A stretch of DNA of 64,000 nt from Lactococcus nasutitermitis. GTDB taxonomy: Bacteria; Bacillota; Bacilli; Lactobacillales; Streptococcaceae. This document shows positions 1 through 9,554 of this stretch, piece after piece. The DNA lies in assembly GCF_018403765.1 (NCBI RefSeq), contig NZ_BOVQ01000004.1, positions 186,001 through 250,000 of the forward strand. Direction: 5' to 3'. Below the pieces are notes generated by a model. The model worked only from the letters and a program-made list of their open reading frames with translations, was not told where the DNA came from and made no database searches. Numbering within the stretch: position 1 is the stretch's first letter; every line of letters begins with the position of its first letter. Position numbers and translations under genes: made by a program.

Positions 1-283
1 CTGAAAAATAAACCGAAATAATCGTTGAGCCAGCAGCCACGAAGAAAGAATTCCCCACACCTTGTGCCATATTAAATCCATATTGGAAAAGTACTTTAAC
101 ATTATGAATCAACGACGCCCCAGGAATTAAAGAAACACCTGTATTGATTTGTACCACCGAACGTGTCGAATTAATAAACATCATAACCAATGGCAAAATA
201 CTAATAATTGTCAGCAAAACAAACACAATATAAATCAATATTCGGCGTGTCCGCAAAGCTTTACTCATACTCTCATTTTTCAT
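1..283 (-). CDS. Sugar ABC transporter permease, MalG type (partial, cut by window edge)
   Basis: This is the N-terminal part (about 94 codons) of a second inner-membrane subunit of a CUT1 carbohydrate importer; the rest lies beyond base 1. The visible protein has a short basic start, one strong membrane segment (residues about 15-35) and the periplasmic loop usual for MalG-type permeases. Its ATG overlaps the TGA of the preceding permease as ATGA (280-283), which implies translational coupling and one membrane complex. The GGAGG of its ribosome binding site lies in the end of the upstream gene. The EAA loop that would contact the ATPase is not in view. Confidence 0.85.
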   Translation of the reverse strand, partial: MKNESMSKALRTRRILIYIVFVLLTIISILPLVMMFINSTRSVVQINTGVSLIPGASLIHNVKVLFQYGFNMAQGVGNSFFVAAGSTIISVYFS

Positions 284-1236
284 TTTTTACCTCCAACAGC
301 TGTACTCGTCGTTCTTTCTCTAAAGAATCTAAACATAATGAGAGACACAATCGCTGCAATCAACAATAGAATAATTGAAGCTGCCGCCGCAATCCCATAA
401 TTTCGATATTGGAAAGCTTGATTGTAAATAAAGATAGCCAACGTATAAACCGAATTCATAGGTCCACCAGAACCTTGCGTCAACAAATAAGGAATATCAA
501 ACACTTGCAAACCACCAACAAAAGAAGTGACAAAAGTGTACATGATAATCGGACGCATCAAAGGCATTGTAATTCGACGATAAATCTGTCCATCAGAAGC
601 CCCATCAATCCGAGCCGCCTCAAACAAAGATTCATCAATCGAAGAAATCGCTGCTACAAACACGATAGAAGTCTGTCCATACCACATCCAAAACTGCAAG
701 AACAGTACAATCCCACGTGTTCCCCAAGCCGATTGCAAAAAGTTAAAAGGATGACTTATCAAATGTAAATTCATTAACATCTGATTTGCTGGTCCATTTG
801 GATAAGAAAATAAAATCATAAACAGCGCTGCAACAGAAGCTGCCATAATCATATTAGGCAAATAAAACACTGTTTTAAAGAAACTAGAACCTTTCAAAGC
901 CAATTTTCGATTGGTCCACCAAGCAGCCAAAATCAAAGCTACAAGAAGCTGCGGAATAAAGTTCATCACCCACAAAAGTATCGTATTTTGCAAACTTGTG
1001 ATAAACAAAGGAGTTTTTGTAAGCAAGGTCACAAAATTCCCAAAACCTACATTTGTCGCCGTAGATAGCGTTTGCCAACCATTCATACTCGTAAAGGCAA
1101 TCCTAAACGTATAAATAATCGGATAAAGTTGAAAAAGAAGAAAACCAATGAAAAATGGAATTAGGAAATAATAACCATAACGATTATACTTCTCAAATTT
1201 CAATTTTTTTCGTGATTTCTTTTTTGAGTTGTCCAT
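280..1236 (-). CDS. Sugar ABC transporter permease, MalF/UgpA type
   Basis: Integral membrane subunit of a CUT1 sugar importer, 318 residues with about six membrane segments. The conserved cytoplasmic EAA loop (EAARIDGASDGQIYRRI, about residue 205) contacts the ATPase. An ATG at 1248 is also in frame, but GGAGG lies just 7 nt upstream of the ATG at 1236, so I prefer the later start. It follows the binding-protein gene and precedes the MalG-type permease. No ATPase gene is visible, so the complex may use a shared MsmK-like ATPase or one beyond the window. Next to xylA and xylR, xylose, xylo-oligosaccharides or xylosides are the likely substrates (inference). Confidence 0.88.
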   Translation of the reverse strand: MDNSKKKSRKKLKFEKYNRYGYYFLIPFFIGFLLFQLYPIIYTFRIAFTSMNGWQTLSTATNVGFGNFVTLLTKTPLFITSLQNTILLWVMNFIPQLLVALILAAWWTNRKLALKGSSFFKTVFYLPNMIMAASVAALFMILFSYPNGPANQMLMNLHLISHPFNFLQSAWGTRGIVLFLQFWMWYGQTSIVFVAAISSIDESLFEAARIDGASDGQIYRRITMPLMRPIIMYTFVTSFVGGLQVFDIPYLLTQGSGGPMNSVYTLAIFIYNQAFQYRNYGIAAAASIILLLIAAIVSLIMFRFFRERTTSTAVGGKK

Positions 1237-1253
1237 ATCATCCTCCATAAAAT

Positions 1254-1280
1254 AAGAACCGAAATTTAACTTCGGTTCTT
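1254..1280 (-). terminator. Intra-operon hairpin between binding protein and permeases
   Basis: A perfect 10-bp stem (1254-1263 with 1271-1280, 7-nt loop) lies between the binding-protein stop and the first permease. A modest T-rich stretch follows on the minus strand. It probably acts as a leaky terminator or mRNA stabiliser, giving more binding protein than permease, a common arrangement in sugar ABC operons. Confidence 0.6.
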
Positions 1281-1304
1281 TTGATTAACATTTGAACCAC
1301 TGAA

Positions 1305-2609
1305 TTAGTCGGTAGTCAAGTTAGGATAAGCGCTCTTAACATCTGCTTTAAATGTCGCAATAGCTTTAGCTTCAGATTCTTTACCGTTACAGTAAGTATT
1401 GATGACATCATTTATCCAGAGCTGTTGGATATTTTGGTCATACTTGGTAATAATCTTACCATTAATTTTAGTAGCCGCTTTCGAGAAGACTGGGTAAGGA
1501 TTTTGAGTTCCTAAAGGATTTCCCTTTACCTTACTTCCATCAAAATTATCACCTACCGTTTTATCAACAGATTGAATATCGACAAAGTCAGCATTGGCAG
1601 TCGCTTGCCATGTTTGGAATTTCTTATTTGTTGACCAGTAAATCGCTAATTTAGCTGCATTCGCTTCATCTTTTGTTCCTTTCACAGCGCCAAACCAAGT
1701 ACCACCCCATGAATAACTTTGAGGACCTTGAATAACACGCCATGAACCAGCTGTTCCTTTTGCATAGTCTTGTAACCAATAGAACAAGCCCCAAGAAGGA
1801 AGAGAATAAGCTACAACATTATTAGAAGACATACCAGAGAACCAATCAGAGTTTTGTCCAACAGTATTTTGTGTCAAACCTTGTTGTACAAAAGTTTTCA
1901 TCATATTGAGATTAGTAATCAAAGATGGGTCAATCTGCAATTTATTGCCTTTTACCCAACCTTCAGTACGTCCACCGATTGCAGGCATATACATATCTTG
2001 CAAAGATGAGAATAGATAAGCTTTTCCGCCAGATTTTTCTTTGATTGTTTCAGCAGTTTTTTCAACTGCCGACCAACTTGAAAATGCTTCTTGTGCTGCT
2101 GTTTGGTCATCTGGTGCGATTCCTAGATATTTTTGCAATAAATCACTTCGATAGTAAACGGCACCCGGAGCTGCTTGATAAGAAATAGCAACTTGTTGAC
2201 CACTAGGGTTTTTACCAATATCAAGAGTATAAGGGAAACTATCTTTTGTTGCTTTCTTCACACCATAAGGTGCAAGGTCAGCAAGCATTCCAGAATCTAC
2301 ATATTTACTGACAAAGCCAGCATCAAGTGCAACCATGTCAGGTGCTTTACTTGTTCCGAGAACTTTATCCAGTTTTGTCTGGAAATCAGCATAAGGAATA
2401 ACAGTTTCTTTAATCTTATAACCTTTAGGAACTTCTTTCTCGTACTCTTTGATTTGTGGTTTCATATCCGCAAATGTCCAAAGATTAATGTTTTTGTCTT
2501 TTGCTTTTGGTGCTTTAGAAGCACTCGTAGAACTTCCACAGCCTGCAAGAAGGACTGCAGCACTCGCAATAGTAACTGCCCCTAGGGCAATTTTTGTTAT
2601 TTTATTCAT
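1305..2609 (-). CDS. Sugar ABC transporter substrate-binding lipoprotein
   Basis: Extracellular binding protein of the CUT1 importer, 434 residues. A signal peptide ends in the lipobox LAGC, with the lipidated Cys at about residue 24, followed by a Ser/Lys linker. The body has the look of family 1 extracellular solute-binding proteins (MalE/MsmE type): an early LWTFADM strand, a central aromatic-rich hinge and a C-terminal helical region. It sits 205 bp downstream of xylA and upstream of both permeases. Being of CUT1 and not of ribose/xylose CUT2 (XylF) type, it may bind xylo-oligosaccharides or xylosides; this is inferred from context only. Confidence 0.85.
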   Translation of the reverse strand: MNKITKIALGAVTIASAAVLLAGCGSSTSASKAPKAKDKNINLWTFADMKPQIKEYEKEVPKGYKIKETVIPYADFQTKLDKVLGTSKAPDMVALDAGFVSKYVDSGMLADLAPYGVKKATKDSFPYTLDIGKNPSGQQVAISYQAAPGAVYYRSDLLQKYLGIAPDDQTAAQEAFSSWSAVEKTAETIKEKSGGKAYLFSSLQDMYMPAIGGRTEGWVKGNKLQIDPSLITNLNMMKTFVQQGLTQNTVGQNSDWFSGMSSNNVVAYSLPSWGLFYWLQDYAKGTAGSWRVIQGPQSYSWGGTWFGAVKGTKDEANAAKLAIYWSTNKKFQTWQATANADFVDIQSVDKTVGDNFDGSKVKGNPLGTQNPYPVFSKAATKINGKIITKYDQNIQQLWINDVINTYCNGKESEAKAIATFKADVKSAYPNLTTD

Positions 2610-2674
2610 TCGATATCCACTCCTATTATGAATATTATATTTTTTAGTATAAGTTTAAGTAAGCCTTTTCTTAA

Positions 2675-2702
2675 TTATACTTTCTTTATTATACTTTCTT
2701 TT
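2675..2702 (-). repeat. Tandem 14-bp direct repeat upstream of the binding-protein gene
   Basis: Two adjacent copies of TTATACTTTCTTT(A/T) read on the plus strand. On the minus strand each contains GTATAA(T), so they may supply -10 elements or direct-repeat half-sites for the AraC-type regulator. The surrounding 205-bp gap shows no clear xylA terminator, so read-through from xylA remains possible. Confidence 0.5.
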
Positions 2703-2814
2703 TAATTAAAAGATAAATATTATGCAAAAGTAATTATTTCACCTGGATTTTTTATTATAATCTTATATACTTTTATTACCATCATGAAAAATAAAGAGAA
2801 ATATTTAAGTTTAC

Positions 2815-4131
2815 TTATACAAGATAATCATTCAAGACAGATTTAATGTGCTCAAGGTGGTTAGACTTGAGTTCAATTTTATCGCCTTCTTTAAGAGCGT
2901 GTTCAGCAAGACCTGCAAGTGTTGCTGTTCCATCAAGGATTGAACGTCCTACTTCAGTATTTTTATAGCTTGCATAGCGTTCTTCAACAATATCTTCAAG
3001 GAATTTATCCTCAATCATTGCTGCTGCACCTTTCAAAGCGCGCGCATAAGTATCCATACCAGCAATATGTGCCAAAATCAAATCATCCATTTCAAATGAT
3101 GTACGACGAACTTTCGCATCAAAGTTGATACCGCCAGGGTTCAAACCACCATTTTTAAGGATTTGATACATTGCAAGTGTGATATCTACAACCAATGTTG
3201 GAAATTCATCAGTATCCCAACCAAGCAAGTAATCTCCTTGGTTAGCATCAATAGAACCCAAAGCATTGTAAGAACGTGCAACATTCAACTCATGGTCAAA
3301 TGTATGACCAGCAAGCCAAGCATGGTTTGTTTCCAAATTTAATTTGAAGTAATCTGTCAAATCATATTTTTGCAAGAATGCCATAGCTGTTGCAGCATCA
3401 AAGTCATATTGATGTTTCATTGGTTCTTTAGGTTTTGGTTCAATCAAGAATTGTGGCAAATGGTCAATAGATTTTGCATAATCAACTGCCATATGGAAGA
3501 AACGTCCCATATTATCATTTTCAAGAATTAAATCAGTATTTAAAAGTGATTCATAACCTTCACGACCACCCCAGAAAACATAGTTCGCACCATTGAGTTT
3601 CTTATTTAAGTCCAAACCTTTTTTAACTTGAGCAGCACCGTAAGCGAAAACTTCCGCACTATTTGATGAGGCAACACCATTCATATAGCGAGGATGAGAG
3701 AACATATTTGCTGTGTTCCAAAGAAGTTTAATTCCAGTTTCATCCATTTTTTCTTTGATATGGTCGGTGATTTCATCAAGATTTGCATAAAATTCTGTCA
3801 AAGAATTTCCTTGAGGAGCAATATCTACATCATGGAAACAGAAATATTCCATCCCAAGTTTTTGCATAATCTCAAAGAAAGCATCGACACGGTGATGTGC
3901 ACGTACCATTTCATCATCACTATCATCAAAATCACGTTGCATTGTTGCATAACCAAATGGATCAGAACCGTCCATTGTAATCGTGTGCCAGAAAGCAAGT
4001 GCAAAATGTAAATGTTCTTTCATCGTTTTTCCCAAAACTACTTCTTCTGGGTTGTAGTGACGAAATGCAAACAAATTTTTTGTGTCTGTGCCTTCGTATT
4101 TCACAGTAGGGATGTTGTTAAAGTAAGCCAT
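2815..4131 (-). CDS. xylA: Xylose isomerase
   Basis: Cytoplasmic D-xylose to D-xylulose isomerase, 438 residues, the usual length of the long (class II) form. The active-site histidine motif FHDVDIAPQG is near residue 100, the metal and catalytic motifs EPKPKEP, ETNHA and DANQGD follow, and DTDEFP and NFDAKVRR give the remaining acidic metal ligands. The start has a good ribosome binding site (AAGGAGGAGCTACTAAA). It is divergent from the AraC-type regulator and upstream of the ABC importer. No xylB (xylulokinase) is visible in the window. Confidence 0.97.
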   Translation of the reverse strand: MAYFNNIPTVKYEGTDTKNLFAFRHYNPEEVVLGKTMKEHLHFALAFWHTITMDGSDPFGYATMQRDFDDSDDEMVRAHHRVDAFFEIMQKLGMEYFCFHDVDIAPQGNSLTEFYANLDEITDHIKEKMDETGIKLLWNTANMFSHPRYMNGVASSNSAEVFAYGAAQVKKGLDLNKKLNGANYVFWGGREGYESLLNTDLILENDNMGRFFHMAVDYAKSIDHLPQFLIEPKPKEPMKHQYDFDAATAMAFLQKYDLTDYFKLNLETNHAWLAGHTFDHELNVARSYNALGSIDANQGDYLLGWDTDEFPTLVVDITLAMYQILKNGGLNPGGINFDAKVRRTSFEMDDLILAHIAGMDTYARALKGAAAMIEDKFLEDIVEERYASYKNTEVGRSILDGTATLAGLAEHALKEGDKIELKSNHLEHIKSVLNDYLV

Positions 4132-4189
4132 TTTAGTAGCTCCTCCTTAAAATATATTTTTATAAATTTCTACTCTTCACTTAACTCAT

Positions 4190-4219
4190 TTGACATATCT
4201 AGATAGATGATAGTATAAT
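4190..4219 (+). promoter_or_regulatory. Promoter of xylR
   Basis: TTGACA (4190-4195), an 18-bp spacer and TATAAT (4214-4219) form a near-consensus promoter 24 bp before the xylR start. The xylA promoter must lie in the same 111-bp divergent gap on the other strand, where only a weak TATAAA is visible. That fits an activator-dependent xylA. Confidence 0.8.
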
Positions 4220-4242
4220 GAGCGAGAGAGGATTTAGACAAT

Positions 4243-5190
4243 ATGAAAAACGAACTAGAAAATATTCATCATTTAAAAATGAACAATCTTAACTTCCTGC
4301 TGGTGGATATTTCCTATCGGAAGCCCCACCTTCACTTTGATATGGAAGTTGCCTTCGTACTTGAAGGAAGTGGTATTGCCCAAACTCAAGACAAAGAAAT
4401 CAAACTCCATGAAGGACAAGTTATTATCTTTAACAGTTGTCAAGTTCATGAGCTGTCATCACAAGTAGGAATGAAACTTCTCATTTTGCAATTTAGTACA
4501 AACATTTTTGAACTTGTTTTTCCACAACTTGATAAAACTTATTTTGAAAGTCAAGCAGTCAATCTTTTTGACAAACCTGACATTCTCCAACTTCTGCTTA
4601 AAACAGCAAAATGTTATTTCCAAGAAAATTATTCTCCGCTTCAAACTTATGGTTTCATTTCACTTCTTTTGGATAGTTTACTTAAAGTTTGTCACTACAC
4701 TATTCTTAAAGAAACAGAGCAGAATAAATTAATGGATTTACAAGACCGCATTCAGCACATTGCTACATACATTCACGAAAACTATACTGATAAGATTTCT
4801 CTTGATGATTTGGCTTCTCGTGAAGGTTTTTCTCGCACCTACTTTAGTCATTTTTTCAAAAATAACTTCGGTGTAACTTTCAAAGATTATGTCAATACTC
4901 TACGTTGTGAAAATGCTGCAACACTGTTAGCTACTACAAAAGAAAATTTATTATCTATTTCTTATGCTTGTGGTTTTGCCGATATTAGAACTTTAAATAA
5001 TTCCTTTGCAAAATATTATGGATTATTACCTAAAGACTATCGTAACAGTGATTTAGCTTGGCGTGCTTCTCGTAGCACTTCCTACAATCAAGACGAGATT
5101 GACAATCAAACTTTTTATAGCAATGAAGCAAGTTATGAATTGATTAAGCAATTTGAAGAAAATATTTATTTAAAGAGTAGCGTTCGTTAA
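4243..5190 (+). CDS. xylR: AraC-family transcriptional regulator, probable xylose regulator XylR
   Basis: A 315-residue DNA-binding regulator. The N-terminal half is cupin-like (HFDMEVAFVLEGSG; HEGQVIIFNSCQVHEL) and probably binds the sugar. The C-terminal AraC domain (about residues 165-270) has two helix-turn-helix units, LDDLASREGFSRTYFSHFF and ISYACGFADIRTLNNSF, ending in the family motif PKDYR. Known lactococcal XylR is an AraC-type activator of the xyl genes, and this gene is divergent from xylA. It would activate xylA and perhaps the downstream importer when xylose is present (inference). A tail of about 45 residues follows the usual domain end. Confidence 0.85.
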   Translation: MKNELENIHHLKMNNLNFLLVDISYRKPHLHFDMEVAFVLEGSGIAQTQDKEIKLHEGQVIIFNSCQVHELSSQVGMKLLILQFSTNIFELVFPQLDKTYFESQAVNLFDKPDILQLLLKTAKCYFQENYSPLQTYGFISLLLDSLLKVCHYTILKETEQNKLMDLQDRIQHIATYIHENYTDKISLDDLASREGFSRTYFSHFFKNNFGVTFKDYVNTLRCENAATLLATTKENLLSISYACGFADIRTLNNSFAKYYGLLPKDYRNSDLAWRASRSTSYNQDEIDNQTFYSNEASYELIKQFEENIYLKSSVR

Positions 5191-5206
5191 TACTGCTCTT
5201 TTTTTC
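5172..5206 (+). terminator. Terminator of xylR
   Basis: A 9-bp stem (5172-5180 with 5193-5201, one G-T pair) overlaps the xylR stop codon and runs into a T tract. Confidence 0.65.
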
Positions 5207-5298
5207 TTACAAGACTATGATATCGCTTTCTGAACGCGTTTTCTTACAAAGCTTGCTATTTTTTATTGGAAACGTTATCTTATTATTGCAAATAACAA

Positions 5299-5324
5299 AA
5301 AAAGCCAGATTATTCTGGCTTTTT
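5299..5324. terminator. Bidirectional terminator between xylR and pyk
   Basis: Perfect 10-bp stem AAAAAGCCAG/CTGGCTTTTT with the loop ATTATT, flanked by A and T tracts on both sides. It can serve convergent xylR and pyk. It marks the end of the pfk-pyk operon, with no ldh between. Confidence 0.85.
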
Positions 5325-5372
5325 GTATATTAACGTTAATATACGATTTTTCGTATTACTGGTTTTGTACTT

Positions 5373-6878
5373 TTATTTTACAGTACGGATACGCATTGTG
5401 TTTGTACGTCCGCTACCAACTGGTACTCCAGCAACGATGATGATATTATCGCCTGATTCAACAAGACCTGATTTAAGGGCCGCTTCTTCAGCAACTTCAA
5501 ACATATCATCTGTTGATGCTGGTTTTTCAGTCAACATTGGGATAACTCCCCAGTTAATCATCAAAGCACGTTCTGTCTTATCTGAGAACGTTACTGCCAA
5601 GATATCAGCATCCGGACGGTATTTAGATACCAAACGTGCTGTATTTCCTGATTCAGTCAAGGCAACAATCAATTTGATGTCCATTGAACGTGTAGCATCA
5701 CGAACAGATGAAGCGACAACTTCTGTCACGTTAGAACGGTCATATTCGCTGAAACGAAGACGTCCGTATTCTTTCAAAAGTCCTTGAGCGTTTTTGTCAA
5801 CAGTTGCCATTGTTTCAACGGCTTGACGTGGATATTTACCATTTGCGGATTCGCCTGAAAGCATTGTAGCATCAGTACCGTCAATAACAGCATTGAAGAC
5901 ATCAGAGATTTCAGAACGTGTTGCACGTGGGTGTTCAGTCATTGATTCCAACATATTTGTTGCAGTGATAACTGGCTTACCTGCTTTAGCGCATTTTGTG
6001 ATAATCATTTTTTGGTAAACTGGAACCATTTCAAATGGTACCTCAATCCCCATATCACCACGCGCTACCATGATACCGTCAGCAGCTTCGATGATAGAGT
6101 CGATATTGTCAATACCTTGTTGATTTTCAATTTTAGGGAAGAGTTGAACGTGTGTGTTACCAGTTTCTTCCATGATTTTACGGATAGCATGAACATCGTT
6201 TGCAGTACGTACAAATGAAATAGAAATAAAGTTGATACCTTGTTTCAAACCAAAACGAATATCTGCTTCGTCACGTTCAGCAAGTGTAGGGAAAGGAATT
6301 TTCGTATTAGGAATATTCACACCTTTTTGTTTTGCAATGACTTCATCATTTTCAGCTTCAACAAGAAATTCACGTGTTGCAGCATCTTTGCCAGTGATAG
6401 TCAAACCAAGTTTACCATCATCAACCAAGATACGTTGTCCGATTTCTACATCATCGAAAATATCAAGTCCGCCAGCAACGTTCAAAGCGATAACTTCTTT
6501 AGTTGATTTTGCACCTTGTTTTGTTGATACACGGAATGTATCTCCTGTGTGATATTGTTCTTGTTTTACATTATCATCAGCAAACAATTCTGTACGGATT
6601 TCAGGTCCTTTTGTATCAAGCAAGAAACCAACTTTTTGCCCAGCAATTTCTTCTGCACGACGCACACAAGCCATACGTGCTGCGTGTTCTTCATAATCTC
6701 CATGAGAGAAGTTAAAGCGGAAAACATTAGCGCCTGCTTCAATCAATGATGCGATTGTTTGTGCTGAAGTTTCAACATCCAATGAGCCTGCCCAATAACC
6801 ATCTTCTCCGAATTTTTTACCACCGCGAGTTTCTACGGCTGGTCCAAGTGTTGATACGATTTTTACACGTTTATTCAT
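5373..6878 (-). CDS. pyk: Pyruvate kinase
   Basis: Converts phosphoenolpyruvate and ADP to pyruvate and ATP. At 501 residues it is typical of lactococcal pyruvate kinases. Visible motifs are the start KIVSTLGPA, the active-site FRFNFSHG (about residue 53), MVARGDMGIEVPFEMVP with the catalytic and metal-binding region, the TNMLESM strand, and LSGESANGKYP. The C-terminal effector domain is complete. It lies 82 bp downstream of pfkA on the same strand. In L. lactis the las operon continues into ldh; here a strong terminator and xylR follow. Confidence 0.97.
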   Translation of the reverse strand: MNKRVKIVSTLGPAVETRGGKKFGEDGYWAGSLDVETSAQTIASLIEAGANVFRFNFSHGDYEEHAARMACVRRAEEIAGQKVGFLLDTKGPEIRTELFADDNVKQEQYHTGDTFRVSTKQGAKSTKEVIALNVAGGLDIFDDVEIGQRILVDDGKLGLTITGKDAATREFLVEAENDEVIAKQKGVNIPNTKIPFPTLAERDEADIRFGLKQGINFISISFVRTANDVHAIRKIMEETGNTHVQLFPKIENQQGIDNIDSIIEAADGIMVARGDMGIEVPFEMVPVYQKMIITKCAKAGKPVITATNMLESMTEHPRATRSEISDVFNAVIDGTDATMLSGESANGKYPRQAVETMATVDKNAQGLLKEYGRLRFSEYDRSNVTEVVASSVRDATRSMDIKLIVALTESGNTARLVSKYRPDADILAVTFSDKTERALMINWGVIPMLTEKPASTDDMFEVAEEAALKSGLVESGDNIIIVAGVPVGSGRTNTMRIRTVK

Positions 6879-6960
6879 TTTGCTTTTTTCTCCAAAATTT
6901 TATTTATTTTCTTGTTATGAAAACAAGATTTAGTGAACAATAGTTATTTTGACTTTTAAG

Positions 6961-8106
<1,146 letters not shown>

Positions 8107-8114
8107 TCATGTTT

Positions 8115-8169
8115 ATTATATCACGTATTCTAAAAAAAATCTCCTTTGAAACAGCGTAAATCGTTTTCA
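8115..8169 (-). promoter_or_regulatory. pfkA promoter (extended -10) with upstream cre-like site
   Basis: On the minus strand TGATATAAT gives an extended -10 (TATAAT at 8120-8115). No good -35 is present. At 8156-8169 the sequence GTAAATCGTTTTCA matches the CcpA cre consensus except at its first two positions and would be centred about 55 bp upstream of the expected start. That is an activating position; CcpA activation of the las operon is known in L. lactis. The cre call is tentative. Confidence 0.5.
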
Positions 8170-8205
8170 TCTGATTTTTTCTTTTTTATGAAAAAGTCTG
8201 AATAA

Positions 8206-8250
8206 AATAAAAGAACGTGAAGTCCTATTTTTGGCTCACATTCTTTTATT
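8206..8250 (-). terminator. Terminator of nagA
   Basis: A 15-bp stem with one mismatch (8206-8220 with 8236-8250) lies just beyond the nagA stop, with A/T-rich flanks. Confidence 0.75.
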
Positions 8251-8261
8251 TTTTATTATGA

Positions 8262-9413
8262 TTATGCTTCAAAACGTTTTTCGCCATCTAAGTAAGTTGC
8301 TACAAGTTCTAAATGTTCATCTAGGACGATGAAATCTGCATCAAGTCCTGTTTTGATTTGTCCGCAGACATTGTCAATATGGACAGACTTGGCAGGTGTG
8401 AGTGAGGTCATCATGACAGCCTGTTCTGGCGTTGCAATTCCCCAATTTACAACATTCTTCATCGCATCTTTGAGACGTAAAATCGAGGCTGCAAGATTGC
8501 CTGTAGGGAGCCAAGCGGCGCCGTCACGGACTTCTACTGTGTATTCACCTAAGGTATAGCTGCCGTCTTGTAAACCAGCGGCGCGCATACTATCGGTAAT
8601 CATCACTACATGGTCGGCACCTTTTGCTTTGATGACAATCTGAGCGGCTTCTGGACGGACATGATAGCCATCACAAATCAGTTCAGCGTAAGTATTTGGT
8701 GTATTGAGCGCAGCGCCGACCATTCCTGGCTCACGATGGTTCAAGCCACTCATTCCATTGTAAGTATGTACCCACATCGTAGCGCCTGCTTCTACACCTG
8801 CCACGGCTTGATTGTAGGTTGCATTTGAATGTCCGAGGGCGATGACAACTCCTGATTCTGTAGCTTTGCGGATAAAGTCTTCTGAACCTTCGCGTTCTGG
8901 TGCTATCGCGAGTTTTTTGAGTAAGCCATGCGCTGCTTCTTGCCAGTCTTCTAATTCCCACATTTTGGCATCACGCATATATTTTGGATTTTGGGCGCCT
9001 TTATGTTCTTCGGTGAAAAATGGTCCTTCAAAGAAAATGCCACGAATTTTTGCACCGCGAGCTTCTTGATGATGTTCGCTAATAACCGCGCAGATTTGCT
9101 GAAGTTGCTCGTGATCTGCCGTAAGTGGACTTGGAAGCCAACTTGTTACACCTGCTGAGAGTAAGCCTTCACTCATCGTTCCCATAATTCCTTCGACATC
9201 TGCATCTTGTACATCTGCTCCACCAAAACCGTGAATGTGCGTTTCAACAAGTCCTGGGGCAATCGATCGCCCTGTATAATCCAGAATATTAGCTTTTTCA
9301 GGTTTTTCTGCTTGCCAATCGCCGAATTTTCCCTCGTCTGTGATGGCAAGATAGCCTCCTTTTTTTGTCTCATAAGGATAGAAAAATTGGTCTGCTTTGA
9401 TGTAATATGTCAT
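8262..9413 (-). CDS. nagA: N-acetylglucosamine-6-phosphate deacetylase
   Basis: Removes acetate from GlcNAc-6-P for amino-sugar catabolism and wall recycling; 383 residues, amidohydrolase fold. Motifs: GLVETHIHGFGG (metal-binding HIH, about residue 60), GHSNATY, HTYNGMSGLNHREPG and MITDSMRAAG with the catalytic Asp. It is a monocistronic gene with its own promoter and terminator. The start has an AGGAGA ribosome binding site. A NagR-like palindrome sits directly upstream of the promoter. Confidence 0.95.
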   Translation of the reverse strand: MTYYIKADQFFYPYETKKGGYLAITDEGKFGDWQAEKPEKANILDYTGRSIAPGLVETHIHGFGGADVQDADVEGIMGTMSEGLLSAGVTSWLPSPLTADHEQLQQICAVISEHHQEARGAKIRGIFFEGPFFTEEHKGAQNPKYMRDAKMWELEDWQEAAHGLLKKLAIAPEREGSEDFIRKATESGVVIALGHSNATYNQAVAGVEAGATMWVHTYNGMSGLNHREPGMVGAALNTPNTYAELICDGYHVRPEAAQIVIKAKGADHVVMITDSMRAAGLQDGSYTLGEYTVEVRDGAAWLPTGNLAASILRLKDAMKNVVNWGIATPEQAVMMTSLTPAKSVHIDNVCGQIKTGLDADFIVLDEHLELVATYLDGEKRFEA

Positions 9414-9441
9414 TTGTTTTCTCCTGTTCTTTTTTTTATTT

Positions 9442-9490
9442 ATTTTAGCATTTTATTGGAAAAAGGTCAATTATTCTGTATATACCAATT
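9442..9490 (-). promoter_or_regulatory. nagA promoter with NagR (dre)-like operator
   Basis: Minus-strand TTGACC (9470-9465), a 17-bp spacer and TAAAAT (9447-9442) form the promoter. Directly upstream, 9474-9490 reads AATTGGTATATACAGAA, close to the TGGTATAKACCA-type site of GntR-family NagR/YvoA regulators. Induction by GlcNAc-6-P would be expected (inference). Confidence 0.55.
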
Positions 9491-9494
9491 TATT

Positions 9495-9516
9495 TTTTTG
9501 ACAGAACTGTCAAAAA
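9495..9516. repeat. TTTTTGACAG palindrome, copy 1 (perfect)
   Basis: Arms TTTTTGACAG and CTGTCAAAAA around AA, 20 of 20 arm positions. It lies between telA and nagA, separate from the telA terminator at 9531-9554. Confidence 0.85.
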
Positions 9517-9530
9517 TATTTTTGTATGAA

Positions 9531-9554
9531 AAAAGCCGTCAAATGACGACTTTT
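9531..9554 (-). terminator. Terminator of telA
   Basis: An 11-bp stem with one mismatch (9531-9541 with 9544-9554) overlaps the telA stop codon; on the minus strand it runs into TTTTTTC. Confidence 0.7.

Noticed and set aside
5267-5280. cre-like sequence TGGAAACGTTATCT
   Set aside because: It fits the CcpA consensus but for its last base, yet it lies between the 3' ends of xylR and pyk, where no promoter is visible.
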